The translations under genes were made by a program, and so were the position numbers. The notes below the pieces were generated by a model that saw only the letters and a program-made list of their open reading frames with translations, was not told the origin of the DNA and did no database searches. Below, piece by piece: positions 10,475 to 19,169 of a DNA stretch of 64,000 nucleotides; positions within the stretch are counted from its first letter, which is position 1, and every line of letters starts with the position of its first letter. The stretch comes from Prevotella herbatica (GTDB taxonomy: Bacteria > Bacteroidota > Bacteroidia > Bacteroidales > Bacteroidaceae): NCBI RefSeq assembly GCF_017347605.1, contig NZ_AP024484.1:620001-684000 (forward strand). The letters run 5' to 3'.

Positions 10475-12943
10475 ATGAAAAAACGATTCTTCATTATCGC
10501 AATGGCTATAACGGCGTTAATGCCGGCTGTTGCACAGAGAGAAAAGCATGTAGGAGGATATCCTATAACTCCAGTACCGTTTACGTCGGTTAAAGTATGG
10601 AATAATACTTTCTGGGGACAAAGACTTGAGACCTCACGTAAAGTAACGATTCCTTTGGCATTCAGCAAATGTGAAACTGAGGGCCGCTACAAGAATTTTG
10701 AAAGGGCTGCGCATCCATCACCTAGCTATAACGTAGGCGAACTGATGCCTTATAGCTTTGATGATACCGATCCATACAAGACGATTGAGGGTGCAAGCTA
10801 TATCTTGCAGACTTATCCCGATAACAAATTGAAAGCTTATATTGATAGCGTTCTCAATATTATTGGGGCTGCTCAGGAACCTGACGGATATCTTTATACA
10901 GCACGTACACAGAATCCGCAGAATCCTCATCCATGGGCTGGCAGCAAAAGATGGAGCAAGGAAGAAGATTTAAGTCACGAGCTATATAATCTTGGGCACA
11001 TGATTGAAGGTGCTGTTGCTCATTGGCAAGCTACAGGAAGCAGAAAGTTTCTTGATATTGCAATAAGATATGCAGACTGTGTTGTCAAAGAAGTTGGACC
11101 TAACCCAGGTCAGGCTTGTGTTGTTCCGGGGCATCAGATAGCAGAGATGGCTCTTTGCAAACTGTATCTTGCTACAGGAAACAAGAAGTATCTTGACGAG
11201 GCTAAATTCTTTCTTGACTATCGTGGAAAGACAGAAATAAGACAGGAATACTCACAAAGTCACAAACCTGTTATCGAACAAGACGAGGCTGTTGGACATG
11301 CTGTGCGTGCAGCATATATGTATTCAGGTATGGCTGACGTGGCTGCTCTTACCGGAGACACTGCCTACATAAAAGCTGTTGATAGAATATGGAACAACAT
11401 AGTTGATAAAAAACTGTATATCACAGGTGGTATCGGAGCCACAAACAATGGTGAGGCTTTCGGTCCGAATTACTATCTACCTAATATGAGTGCCTATTGT
11501 GAGACATGTGCTGCAATAGGAAATGTATATGTAAACTATCGCCTCTTTCTTTTGCACGGAGATAGTAAATACTATGATGTTCTTGAACGTACTCTTTACA
11601 ACGGACTTATAAGTGGTGTAAGCATGGATGGCGGTGGCTTCTTCTACCCTAACCCACTTGAAAGTATGGGACAGCATCAACGTCAGGCTTGGTTTGGTTG
11701 TGCTTGCTGCCCAAGTAACATTTGTAGATTCCTTCCTTCATTGCCAGGTTATATCTATGCTGTGAAGGATAGAAACGTTTACGTGAATTTGTTCCTCAGT
11801 AATAGTTCTAAGGTAAGTATAGGCGGAAAGGCTGTTTCACTAAGTCAAGAAACTAACTATCCTTGGAATGGAGATGTTAAGATTAAAGTAGACAACAGCA
11901 AAGCAGGTAAGTTTGGTATGAAGATTCGTATTCCGGGTTGGGTAAAGGGGCAGCCTGTTCCTTCTGATCTTTATTCATACACAGACGCATCACGTCCTAC
12001 TTATAAGATTACAGTAAACGGTCGTTCTGTTCCTGCATCGCTTACAGAAGATGGATATTATACAATTTATCGCAATTGGAAAAAGAATGATGTTGTAAAC
12101 GTGCACTTCGATATGGACGTACGTACTGTTCGTGCGGATAACAAGGTAGAGGCTGATCGTGGAATGGTGAGCGTAGAGCGTGGTCCATTGGTCTATTGTG
12201 CAGAATGGCGTGACAATGCTTTCGATATCATGAGCGTATTATTGAATCGTGAACCAAAGTTCAGCGAAGGAAAACTTTCATATTCGTCATTCATTGCAGA
12301 TAGTTTGAAAACAAAACTGCAACAATATCGCGACCAGAATATCACTACTCTTGCTACTGATGCACAGACTTTGGCATACGACAACAGCGGTAAACTGACT
12401 ACACAAAATGTGAAACTCGAACTGATTCCTTATTTTGCATGGTGTCATCGTGGAAGTGGTAACATGAAAGTTTGGTTGCCACAGGATGTAAAAGCTACAC
12501 GCCCATCTGTTCCTGCAACACTGGCTTCACAAGCAAAAATAGCTTCTTCTACTCCAAGCAGTTCAATGCGCAGTATTGCTGACGGACTTGTTCCAGCAGA
12601 TGAAAACGATCGTTCTGTTCCTTATTTCCATTGGTGGCCAAAACAGAATACCACTGAATGGATAACATACACGTTCCCTGAAGCAAAACAAATTCAAAGC
12701 ACTACCGTTTATTGGTTTGATGATCAGCCTTGGGGCGGATGCAAGATTCCAGACTCATGGACTATACAATATAAGGATGCAAACGGTAATTGGCAGAACG
12801 TAGAGAATGTAGATTCTTATCCTATAAAGAAAGGAACTGCATGTACTGCAAACTTCAAACCAGTTAAGACATCAGAAGTAAAGATCTCAGTAAAGCAGCC
12901 TGCTAAATTCTCTTGCGGACTCTTTGAATGGAGTGTTAGATAA
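10475..12943 (+). CDS. GH127 beta-L-arabinofuranosidase with C-terminal discoidin-like domain
   Basis: Second GH127 of the locus, 822 aa, signal peptide ending near AVAQ. Catalytic landmarks: GEAFGP (acid/base Glu), AYCETC (Zn ligands) and WFGCACCPSN with Cys411 as predicted nucleophile and Cys412 as ligand. The C-terminal ~150 aa (YFHWWPKQNTTEWITYTFP to EWSVR) match the extra domain of the GH127 on the minus arm. By eye the catalytic part is closer to the third GH127 at 55417-57435. It is cotranscribed with GH97. Its stop codon (12941-12943) touches a duplicated fragment of the HAD gene, so ancestrally it converged on that gene. Confidence 0.93.
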   Translation: MKKRFFIIAMAITALMPAVAQREKHVGGYPITPVPFTSVKVWNNTFWGQRLETSRKVTIPLAFSKCETEGRYKNFERAAHPSPSYNVGELMPYSFDDTDPYKTIEGASYILQTYPDNKLKAYIDSVLNIIGAAQEPDGYLYTARTQNPQNPHPWAGSKRWSKEEDLSHELYNLGHMIEGAVAHWQATGSRKFLDIAIRYADCVVKEVGPNPGQACVVPGHQIAEMALCKLYLATGNKKYLDEAKFFLDYRGKTEIRQEYSQSHKPVIEQDEAVGHAVRAAYMYSGMADVAALTGDTAYIKAVDRIWNNIVDKKLYITGGIGATNNGEAFGPNYYLPNMSAYCETCAAIGNVYVNYRLFLLHGDSKYYDVLERTLYNGLISGVSMDGGGFFYPNPLESMGQHQRQAWFGCACCPSNICRFLPSLPGYIYAVKDRNVYVNLFLSNSSKVSIGGKAVSLSQETNYPWNGDVKIKVDNSKAGKFGMKIRIPGWVKGQPVPSDLYSYTDASRPTYKITVNGRSVPASLTEDGYYTIYRNWKKNDVVNVHFDMDVRTVRADNKVEADRGMVSVERGPLVYCAEWRDNAFDIMSVLLNREPKFSEGKLSYSSFIADSLKTKLQQYRDQNITTLATDAQTLAYDNSGKLTTQNVKLELIPYFAWCHRGSGNMKVWLPQDVKATRPSVPATLASQAKIASSTPSSSMRSIADGLVPADENDRSVPYFHWWPKQNTTEWITYTFPEAKQIQSTTVYWFDDQPWGGCKIPDSWTIQYKDANGNWQNVENVDSYPIKKGTACTANFKPVKTSEVKISVKQPAKFSCGLFEWSVR

Positions 12944-13014
12944 CTCCGTATTTTATTAATGCATTCATAATGCCGTCTTCGCCAACGCTCGTTGTTGTGA
13001 AGTCGGCATTTTTC
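12936..13014 (-). pseudogene. Duplicated 3' end of the HAD phosphatase gene
   Basis: Bases 12939-13014 repeat 14747-14822 with only two mismatches in 76 bp. In the HAD reading direction the copy encodes the last residues (KYGVI) and then a TAA at 12936-12938, overlapping the end of the GH127 gene. It has no 5' portion, so it is a scar and not a gene. The intact HAD gene now ends in a different stop supplied by sequence beyond the repeat. Confidence 0.85.
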
Positions 13015-13073
13015 AAACCATGATAATTTCGTAAGATTGTGAGAATATCTGATTAATAAGAATAATCAGAGTT

Positions 13074-14261
13074 CTACGGAAATAGTTTTTCAGGAGGCAA
13101 GAGAAGAAATTCCTCAACAGGCACATTGTCAGAACCGACAACAAAGGCTGAATTCGGATGGAAACTATCTCGGAAAATAGGCAATCCCTTGTTTGTCGTT
13201 CTTTTTCCACTCTTTACTTCTATTGCTATCAATTTGTCTTCTTTCTGAAGGATGAAATCTACCTCCATTGATTTATCACGCCAATAATATACCTTATAAT
13301 TATATTCCTCAGCATGACAAAGCAAGTGTGCCCCAATGGCTGTCTCCACCCAGCGTCCCCACCTTTGAGGCGCCATCAACTCATTATCAAATCCTTTGCC
13401 AGATTGTATGGTAAACAACGCTGGATTATAGGTCATCAACTTTGGAATAGAGTTATATTTGCGTGCTGGATCGTTTGCATATTTTTGCATACCACACAAC
13501 AGTTCAGCCTCAGAAAGAGTTCCTAGATAACTGGCAAGTGTAGTTATATTCCCTGCATCTTGCAACTGTCCTATCATCTTATTCAGCGATAATTCCTCGC
13601 CAGAATAGCTACACCCCAGTTCGAAAAGCTGTTTGATGAGAGCTGGCTTATAAATTATTTTTGTCAGCAATACATCTTTTTCAATGGAAGGGCTCACAAT
13701 AGAATCTTTGACATATCTGCACCATCTTGTCTCATTCTTAATCAGTGGGGCACTACCTGGATAGCCACCGAAATAGATGTATTGTTCCAGTGACCAGCCA
13801 AAAGCATCACGCATCTCCTGATAGTTCCAATGGGTCATTCGGATAAGCTCAAATCTGCCAGCCAGCGACTCGTTAAGACCAGACTTGAGAAGAAGCCTAG
13901 AGGAACCAAGCACAACTACTTTCAAGTTAATATCATGAAAGCTATCTGCATCCCATTCTCTCTTCACTTGATTGCTCCAGTCATCAATCTTATGTATCTC
14001 GTCAATAACCAACAGATACTCCTTAAGATCTCCCATGCGCATTCTAGTTCTAGCCGACTCCCATAAGTTAGCTATCCATCCCGCATCATTAGGTGCAACA
14101 GCATCCGCCGATTTAAACGTATGGGGAATATCAAGGTCTTCAAGAACCTGTTTGACCATAGTAGATTTACCAATTTGTCGAGGCCCTATAATAGCCTGAA
14201 TAAACCTTCTTGGTTCCTGTAAACGCTCTTTGAGCAAGTTGAATTGATGCCTTTTATACAT
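13074..14261 (-). CDS. DUF4143-type AAA ATPase
   Basis: ATP-binding protein, 395 aa, of the AAA_14/DUF4143 type that is abundant and mobile in Bacteroidota; its cellular role is not established. Walker A is GPRQIGKSTM (about residues 26-35), Walker B is LLVIDEIHK, and a sensor-like VVLGSSRLLL follows. The C-terminal half has DUF4143 features with a nuclease-like VDFILQKEDKLIAIEVKSGKR segment (D...E-x-K). Its promoter (TAGCTTTGC on the minus strand, 14274-14282) directly abuts a 22-bp tandem array. The gene and array sit between two copies of the HAD 3' end and so appear to be an inserted cassette. Confidence 0.88.
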   Translation of the reverse strand: MYKRHQFNLLKERLQEPRRFIQAIIGPRQIGKSTMVKQVLEDLDIPHTFKSADAVAPNDAGWIANLWESARTRMRMGDLKEYLLVIDEIHKIDDWSNQVKREWDADSFHDINLKVVVLGSSRLLLKSGLNESLAGRFELIRMTHWNYQEMRDAFGWSLEQYIYFGGYPGSAPLIKNETRWCRYVKDSIVSPSIEKDVLLTKIIYKPALIKQLFELGCSYSGEELSLNKMIGQLQDAGNITTLASYLGTLSEAELLCGMQKYANDPARKYNSIPKLMTYNPALFTIQSGKGFDNELMAPQRWGRWVETAIGAHLLCHAEEYNYKVYYWRDKSMEVDFILQKEDKLIAIEVKSGKRTTNKGLPIFRDSFHPNSAFVVGSDNVPVEEFLLLPPEKLFP

Positions 14262-14290
14262 TTCTTTGTATTTTGTAGCAAAGCTATATA

Positions 14291-14575
14291 AAAATTCTCA
14301 AATTTCCAAATAAAATTCTCAAATCTATGCGATAAAATTCTCAAATCTACCTTGCAAAATTCTCAAATCTATGTGATAAAATTCTCAAATCTGCCTTGCA
14401 AAATTCTCAAATCTAGGCTACAAAATTCTCAAATCTACCTTGCAAAATTCTCAAATCTATGTGATAAAATTCTCAAATCTGCCTTGCAAAATTCTCAAAT
14501 CTAGGCTACAAAATTCTCAAATCTACCTTGCAAAATTCTCAAATATATGCTATAAAATTCTCAAATCTATTAGTT
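14291..14575. repeat. Tandem array of thirteen ~22-bp repeats
   Basis: Thirteen head-to-tail units with core AAAATTCTCAAATCT followed by a 7-base variable part. Twelve units are exactly 22 bp (starts from 14312 in steps of 22); the first is 21 bp. Variable parts recur in the order ACCTTGC, ATGTGAT, GCCTTGC, AGGCTAC. Units 3-6 and 7-10 are identical as a block, giving an 88-bp higher-order period. The array ends beside the promoter of the ATPase gene. There are no unique spacers, so it is not a CRISPR. Bases 14576-14740, between it and the HAD gene, hold nothing I can recognise. Confidence 0.95.
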
Positions 14576-14740
14576 AAAATAGCCTATAACAGGAAGATAG
14601 ACACGTCAAACCTTCATACAACTGGCTCTATTATTTTCTAATCAGCAGTGCGTAAGATGTGGCATAACAAACTTTCTATCTAGTAATAAAATCAATAACT
14701 GATATATTGAAAAAGTTAATTATACACTAATTGGATATTG

Positions 14741-15538
14741 TCAACTGATAACTCCGTATTTTATTAATGCATTCATAATGCCGTCTTCGTCAACACTCGT
14801 TGTTGTGAAGTCGGCATTTTTCTTTACTTCATCACCAGCATTCCCCATGGCAACACCTATTCCTGCTTGTTTGATGATTGAGATGTCATTGCCCCCATCA
14901 CCAAAAGCCATGGTATCGGCTATATTGAAACCCTCATGTTCAGCCATGGCAAGCAATCCTTTGCCCTTATCAGCAGCTTTGCATGTAATGTCGGTAAAGT
15001 CAAGACACCAACGACCTGACGTACAATCTTTAAGATTCGCCATAATCAATGCCTCTTGTTCCTCTGATATGAAAGGAGTCATCTGCAATATCGGCTGAAC
15101 CAATACATCCTCAATAGGTTTATCATAGTCAAGATTGGTCACTCCTAATCCCTTATGGAAAACATCATCAACAATTTCCTTATAATTATAGATTGCAATA
15201 TCCTGTTGCCCTACAAATATAACTGGTCTGTCCCATTGTGAGGCAGCATTTAACATCATCTGAATATCCTCTGTTGGAATATCATTGCAGCAGATAGTAT
15301 GCCTACCAGATTCATCATCAACAAAACAGTAAGCACCATTTGTAGTGATATATCCATCTATGAGATGTTCTATCTGTCCAAGGTTTGTTATGAGTGAGAT
15401 TGGTCTTCCAGTAGATATGTATATTTTCACTCCATTTTTCTTTGCTTGAGCAATTGCGTCAACAGTAGTTTGTGGAATTTTATGCGTCGTGAAAGATACC
15501 AAAGTTCCGTCTATATCAAAAAATAAAGCTTTTACCAT
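14741..15538 (-). CDS. Cof-type HAD phosphatase
   Basis: HAD-superfamily phosphohydrolase of the Cof (type IIB) group, 265 aa, probably acting on sugar phosphates or related small metabolites in the cytoplasm. Motif I is FFDIDGTLVSF (residues ~6-16), motif II is YISTGRP, and motif III/IV are a Lys (ADKGKG) and FGDGGNDISII. The last codons are altered relative to the scar at 12936-13014: after YGVI the gene reads Ser and then TGA. The upstream -7-like box is TACCTTCGC on the minus strand at 15560-15568. The specific substrate cannot be told. Confidence 0.93.
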   Translation of the reverse strand: MVKALFFDIDGTLVSFTTHKIPQTTVDAIAQAKKNGVKIYISTGRPISLITNLGQIEHLIDGYITTNGAYCFVDDESGRHTICCNDIPTEDIQMMLNAASQWDRPVIFVGQQDIAIYNYKEIVDDVFHKGLGVTNLDYDKPIEDVLVQPILQMTPFISEEQEALIMANLKDCTSGRWCLDFTDITCKAADKGKGLLAMAEHEGFNIADTMAFGDGGNDISIIKQAGIGVAMGNAGDEVKKNADFTTTSVDEDGIMNALIKYGVIS

Positions 15539-16049
15539 ATCCTGAATTATTTAATTTGATGCGAAGGTATGGAAAAAAAATGATACTGCCAAACAATACT
15601 CTTCATTAGTTTTTCAACCAATATCAGGTTCAAGTTTTCAACAATTGTCTACACGAAAAGTTATAGGGCCTACCTAATATTAGGCATATTTAAGGAATCA
15701 TCTCAAGTACAGACAAACACAAAATCAAGACTAACACACTTACAATCAACGCATTAAAGCAAAAATAGGCTATTCTAAAAATACATAATTTTTAGGTATT
15801 GATAATAATCATTAAAACCTTTACCTTTGCCGCCTGAATGATTCAGGACATTATGATTAAATTATATTAATAATAATGAAATCAAAAATCACTTATATAT
15901 GGTGATTGCCACATTAGCTATAACAGTATACAATGACGTTGATCCCAGCACAGAAGTTAACAGGGATCTATACAGGTTATGATTTTTTCGCTATAGGATG
16001 ATAAACTTAAATGTGTAAACCCAAATTAATTATAAACAAAGTATTAAAA
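15539..16049. other. Intergenic region with SusC promoter and long leader
   Basis: No gene of convincing quality. It holds the HAD promoter near 15564 and a TACCTTTGC box at 15822-15830 driving the SusC operon, giving a leader of more than 200 nt. A perfect stem-loop CCTGAATGATTCAGG lies at 15833-15847, near the predicted transcript start. A 27-codon ATG frame (15899-15982) is present in the leader but has no support. Confidence 0.6.
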
Positions 16050-19000
16050 ATGTTGAGAAAGATTGTTTTATTTATGCCTCTTATGTTCATATCTTTTTTA
16101 AGTATATATGGACAACAAGAGAGACCTAACAGAAATTTGGTAGTTGGGCAAGTAGTAGAAGAAGAAAACGAAGATCCAATCCCTTATGCAACGATTTTCA
16201 TTAAGGGTGCTAACAAACAAGTTCTAACAGATGATAAAGGTCAGTTTGCTATACAAGCAAACAAGAATAATATTTTAATTGTTTCTTATATTGGTTTTGA
16301 ATCCAAAGAGGTTCAGGTAACATCTCACAATATTAAGATCTATCTGAAAAAAGCAGCGTATGACCTTGATGAAGTTCAGGTTGTGGGTACGGCTCTCGGC
16401 TTAAAGCGCCCTGCTAAAGAATTAGGATATTCAGCAACTATAATTAATAATGCTAAGTTGACGGAAGGAGCTCCAACAAATACGCTTACCGGTCTGAGTT
16501 CTAAAGTAGCAGGACTAAGAATTAATATGTATGACAGCAAGGTTGACCCTGATTTTAAAGTTGTATTGAGAGGATACAGATCTCTAACCGGAAACAACGA
16601 ACCAATATACGTAGTAGATGGTATGCCGATACCGGACATTAATAGATTGAATCCTAACGATATCGAAAGTATTACGGTATTAAAAGGTGCAAATGCTGCG
16701 GCTCTATATGGTTCAGAAGGCGTTAACGGAGCCTTAATTATTACGACCAAAAGTGGCGAAAAGGGAAAAGGAAAGGTTGAATACCGAAACTCGACCATGT
16801 TTTCGAGCGTTTTCTTGTTACCTAAAGCTCAAACGTCATTCGGACAAGGCATAGATGGTGTTTACAGTCCTACAACATCTCAATCTTGGGGACCAGCTTT
16901 TGACGGAACAATGAAGGACTTTGGAACAACATTGCCTAATGGAGAGCAACCACAAGTATTGTATGCCGCTCCTAGTCATGACGTACGTAAGGACCTTTTC
17001 CAAACAGGTGTAAACGTTCAACATGATATATCTTTTTCAAAGGCAACAAATCGTGCTTCGTATTTTACCTCTTTGCAAGCAATGCAGATTGATGGAATCA
17101 TACCTCAGGATAAAAGCACGAGATATAGCGGTAGATTTAATACAACTCAGAATTTCGAAAATTTGACCTTGTCAACAAGTATTAATTGCTCCACTACAAA
17201 CAGTAATACAGCGCCCGATGGTCCTTGGCCTTCACTGTATGTGTTGCCGGCTAACTACCCGCTAGCAGAGATGAAGAACTGGAAAGATGAAAACTCTTTG
17301 GGTAATCCAAATAACTATTTTGTGAGTGGAGTTTCTGGTCTTCAATTAAACAGTCCTTATTATTACATAGATACACATCGCGACAAAAGCCGTCAACAGA
17401 TACTAAATGGAAAGATTGAAGCTGAATATACTTTCTTTCCTTGGTTAAAAGCCATGGCTCGTATTGGATTATATAATTCAGATACACAAACGCATAGTTC
17501 TATAACAAAATACGATACTTATGTGTCTGGGCGAAACCAAAGCGGTAGTGTTAGCGATGGTTCTGCGTTTATAAGGCGCGTTAATGGTGATTTTATTATC
17601 AAAGCAAATCAGAAATGGGGAAGATTCGCTGTGAATGGAATCGTGGGAGAAAACATCAGAGATGATTATGCAAAATCGGTGAATATATCAGCATCTAATT
17701 TATTATTTTCGAATATCGAAAACCCGGATAGCCGTAGCGGAGATTTGACAGGATCGACAAATATCAGCCGTCAGCGTCAAGTTGCTCTGTATGGTGAAGT
17801 TACCGGTGGCTATAATGATTATCTATTCTTGACTGTTACCGGACGAAATGACTGGGTGTCTGTGCTCAGTAAGGAAAACAGGTCATTCTTTTATCCTGGA
17901 ATAAGTAGTTCTTTTGTATTTTCAAATGCTTTCGATTTTCTAAAAGAATCTAAAGTGTTTTCTTTTGGTAAAATTTATGCTGCTTACAATAAAACAGGTA
18001 ATGTTTCAGGAATCAGCCCATACGCACTGAACTTATCTTATAGTCAGGCAACCAACTTCCCTTATAATAATTTAGTTGGATATGTACCAGCATCTCAGAA
18101 ACCTAATAAAAATATAAAGCCTGAGTTTGTGCGCTCTTTCGAAATAGGAACACAACTAAGCTTTTTCGATCGCCGATTAAATGCAGAGATTGCTTATTCA
18201 TACTCTAATTCAAAAGGACAGATATTCCAAGCATCTACATCTGCCGCAACTGGATATACTTCTACCCTTATCAACATGGGAGAGTTATCTAATAATGTAT
18301 TAGAGGTGTCTTTGAGCGGAGATATTCTCCGTAACAAAAATTGGAGATGGAACTTAGCTCTCAATTACAGTTATATCAAGAATAAAGTTATTGACCTGTA
18401 CGGAACTGATGACACCGAAGAATACAGTATCTTTAAAGTTTTGTATGCCGTCAAAGGAGAGTCCTTCCCTAGTGTGAAAGTTACAGACTACAATCGCGAT
18501 CCTCAAGGGCGTATTATTGTGGATGCAAAAACAGGTCTTCCGTCAAAAGCCGTAAATCTTACGACAAAGGGTTCGTCTGTTCCTCCTCATTTGTTTGGAC
18601 TTCAATCAAGCATCAGCTATAAGAGTTTCTCTTTATACTTTGATTTCGACTGTCGTCTTGGTGGATGGAATAATTCTGAATTTATTAATTCGATGATAAA
18701 AGCCGGCACACACCCTATGACTACTCAATACAACAGAAAGGAATACATTATTCCTAATTCTGTTATACAACAAACCAATGCTGACGGAACAAAGACTTAT
18801 GTAGAAAACACATCAGTCTATGCTAAGGGTAGTGATAAAGCAAGTTATTGGTCAAGTTATGTGGCTGGCTATACAATCAATTATACAGCAAAATCAGATT
18901 ATCTGAAATTAAAAACATTAAGTCTATCCTATAATGTTCCTCATTCTATATTGAAAAGACTAGCCATAATCAGTGATGCTACTATCAGTGTACAAGCTAC

Positions 19001-19136
19001 AAACTTATTCATAATCAGACATAAAGGATACGATGCAGGAGATCCGGAAAACCTTTATTATAATGAAGGCTTCAACGGCTGGAGACAACAACCTCCTTAT
19101 CGCACATACGGTTTCACTTTAGATGTTACTTTTTAA
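16050..19136 (+). CDS. SusC/RagA TonB-linked outer membrane transporter
   Basis: TonB-dependent importer, 1028 aa from the ATG at 16050. That start gives a clean signal peptide (MLRKIVLFMPLMFISFL...YGQQ); the ATG at 16011 would add 13 residues that spoil it. Domains: carboxypeptidase-regulatory-like (VVGQVVEEENEDPIPYATIF), connecting segment VQVVGTALGLKR, plug (IYVVDGMPIPDINRL, ITVLKGANAAALYGSEGVNG), and barrel ending in TYGFTLDVTF. It is followed after 33 bases by a SusD-like gene. No carbohydrate-active enzyme, sigma factor or sensor adjoins this pair, so the substrate is open and need not be a glycan. Confidence 0.95.
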   Translation: MLRKIVLFMPLMFISFLSIYGQQERPNRNLVVGQVVEEENEDPIPYATIFIKGANKQVLTDDKGQFAIQANKNNILIVSYIGFESKEVQVTSHNIKIYLKKAAYDLDEVQVVGTALGLKRPAKELGYSATIINNAKLTEGAPTNTLTGLSSKVAGLRINMYDSKVDPDFKVVLRGYRSLTGNNEPIYVVDGMPIPDINRLNPNDIESITVLKGANAAALYGSEGVNGALIITTKSGEKGKGKVEYRNSTMFSSVFLLPKAQTSFGQGIDGVYSPTTSQSWGPAFDGTMKDFGTTLPNGEQPQVLYAAPSHDVRKDLFQTGVNVQHDISFSKATNRASYFTSLQAMQIDGIIPQDKSTRYSGRFNTTQNFENLTLSTSINCSTTNSNTAPDGPWPSLYVLPANYPLAEMKNWKDENSLGNPNNYFVSGVSGLQLNSPYYYIDTHRDKSRQQILNGKIEAEYTFFPWLKAMARIGLYNSDTQTHSSITKYDTYVSGRNQSGSVSDGSAFIRRVNGDFIIKANQKWGRFAVNGIVGENIRDDYAKSVNISASNLLFSNIENPDSRSGDLTGSTNISRQRQVALYGEVTGGYNDYLFLTVTGRNDWVSVLSKENRSFFYPGISSSFVFSNAFDFLKESKVFSFGKIYAAYNKTGNVSGISPYALNLSYSQATNFPYNNLVGYVPASQKPNKNIKPEFVRSFEIGTQLSFFDRRLNAEIAYSYSNSKGQIFQASTSAATGYTSTLINMGELSNNVLEVSLSGDILRNKNWRWNLALNYSYIKNKVIDLYGTDDTEEYSIFKVLYAVKGESFPSVKVTDYNRDPQGRIIVDAKTGLPSKAVNLTTKGSSVPPHLFGLQSSISYKSFSLYFDFDCRLGGWNNSEFINSMIKAGTHPMTTQYNRKEYIIPNSVIQQTNADGTKTYVENTSVYAKGSDKASYWSSYVAGYTINYTAKSDYLKLKTLSLSYNVPHSILKRLAIISDATISVQATNLFIIRHKGYDAGDPENLYYNEGFNGWRQQPPYRTYGFTLDVTF

Positions 19137-19169
19137 AGACAGACTATTATAAAATAAAATATTGATGAG

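Noticed and set aside
14291..14575. CRISPR array
   Set aside because: Units are contiguous and the variable 7-base parts recur in a fixed cycle. There are no unique spacers of 25-40 bp and no cas genes.
12936..14822. Insertion sequence with transposase
   Set aside because: The 76-bp flanks are direct copies of gene sequence, and the enclosed gene is an ATPase without transposase or integrase motifs.
15899..15982. 27-codon frame in the SusC leader
   Set aside because: No ribosome-binding site and no conserved partner in the window; chance frame in AT-rich DNA.
16011..16049. Upstream ATG for the SusC gene
   Set aside because: It adds a charged 13-residue stretch before an otherwise perfect signal peptide.
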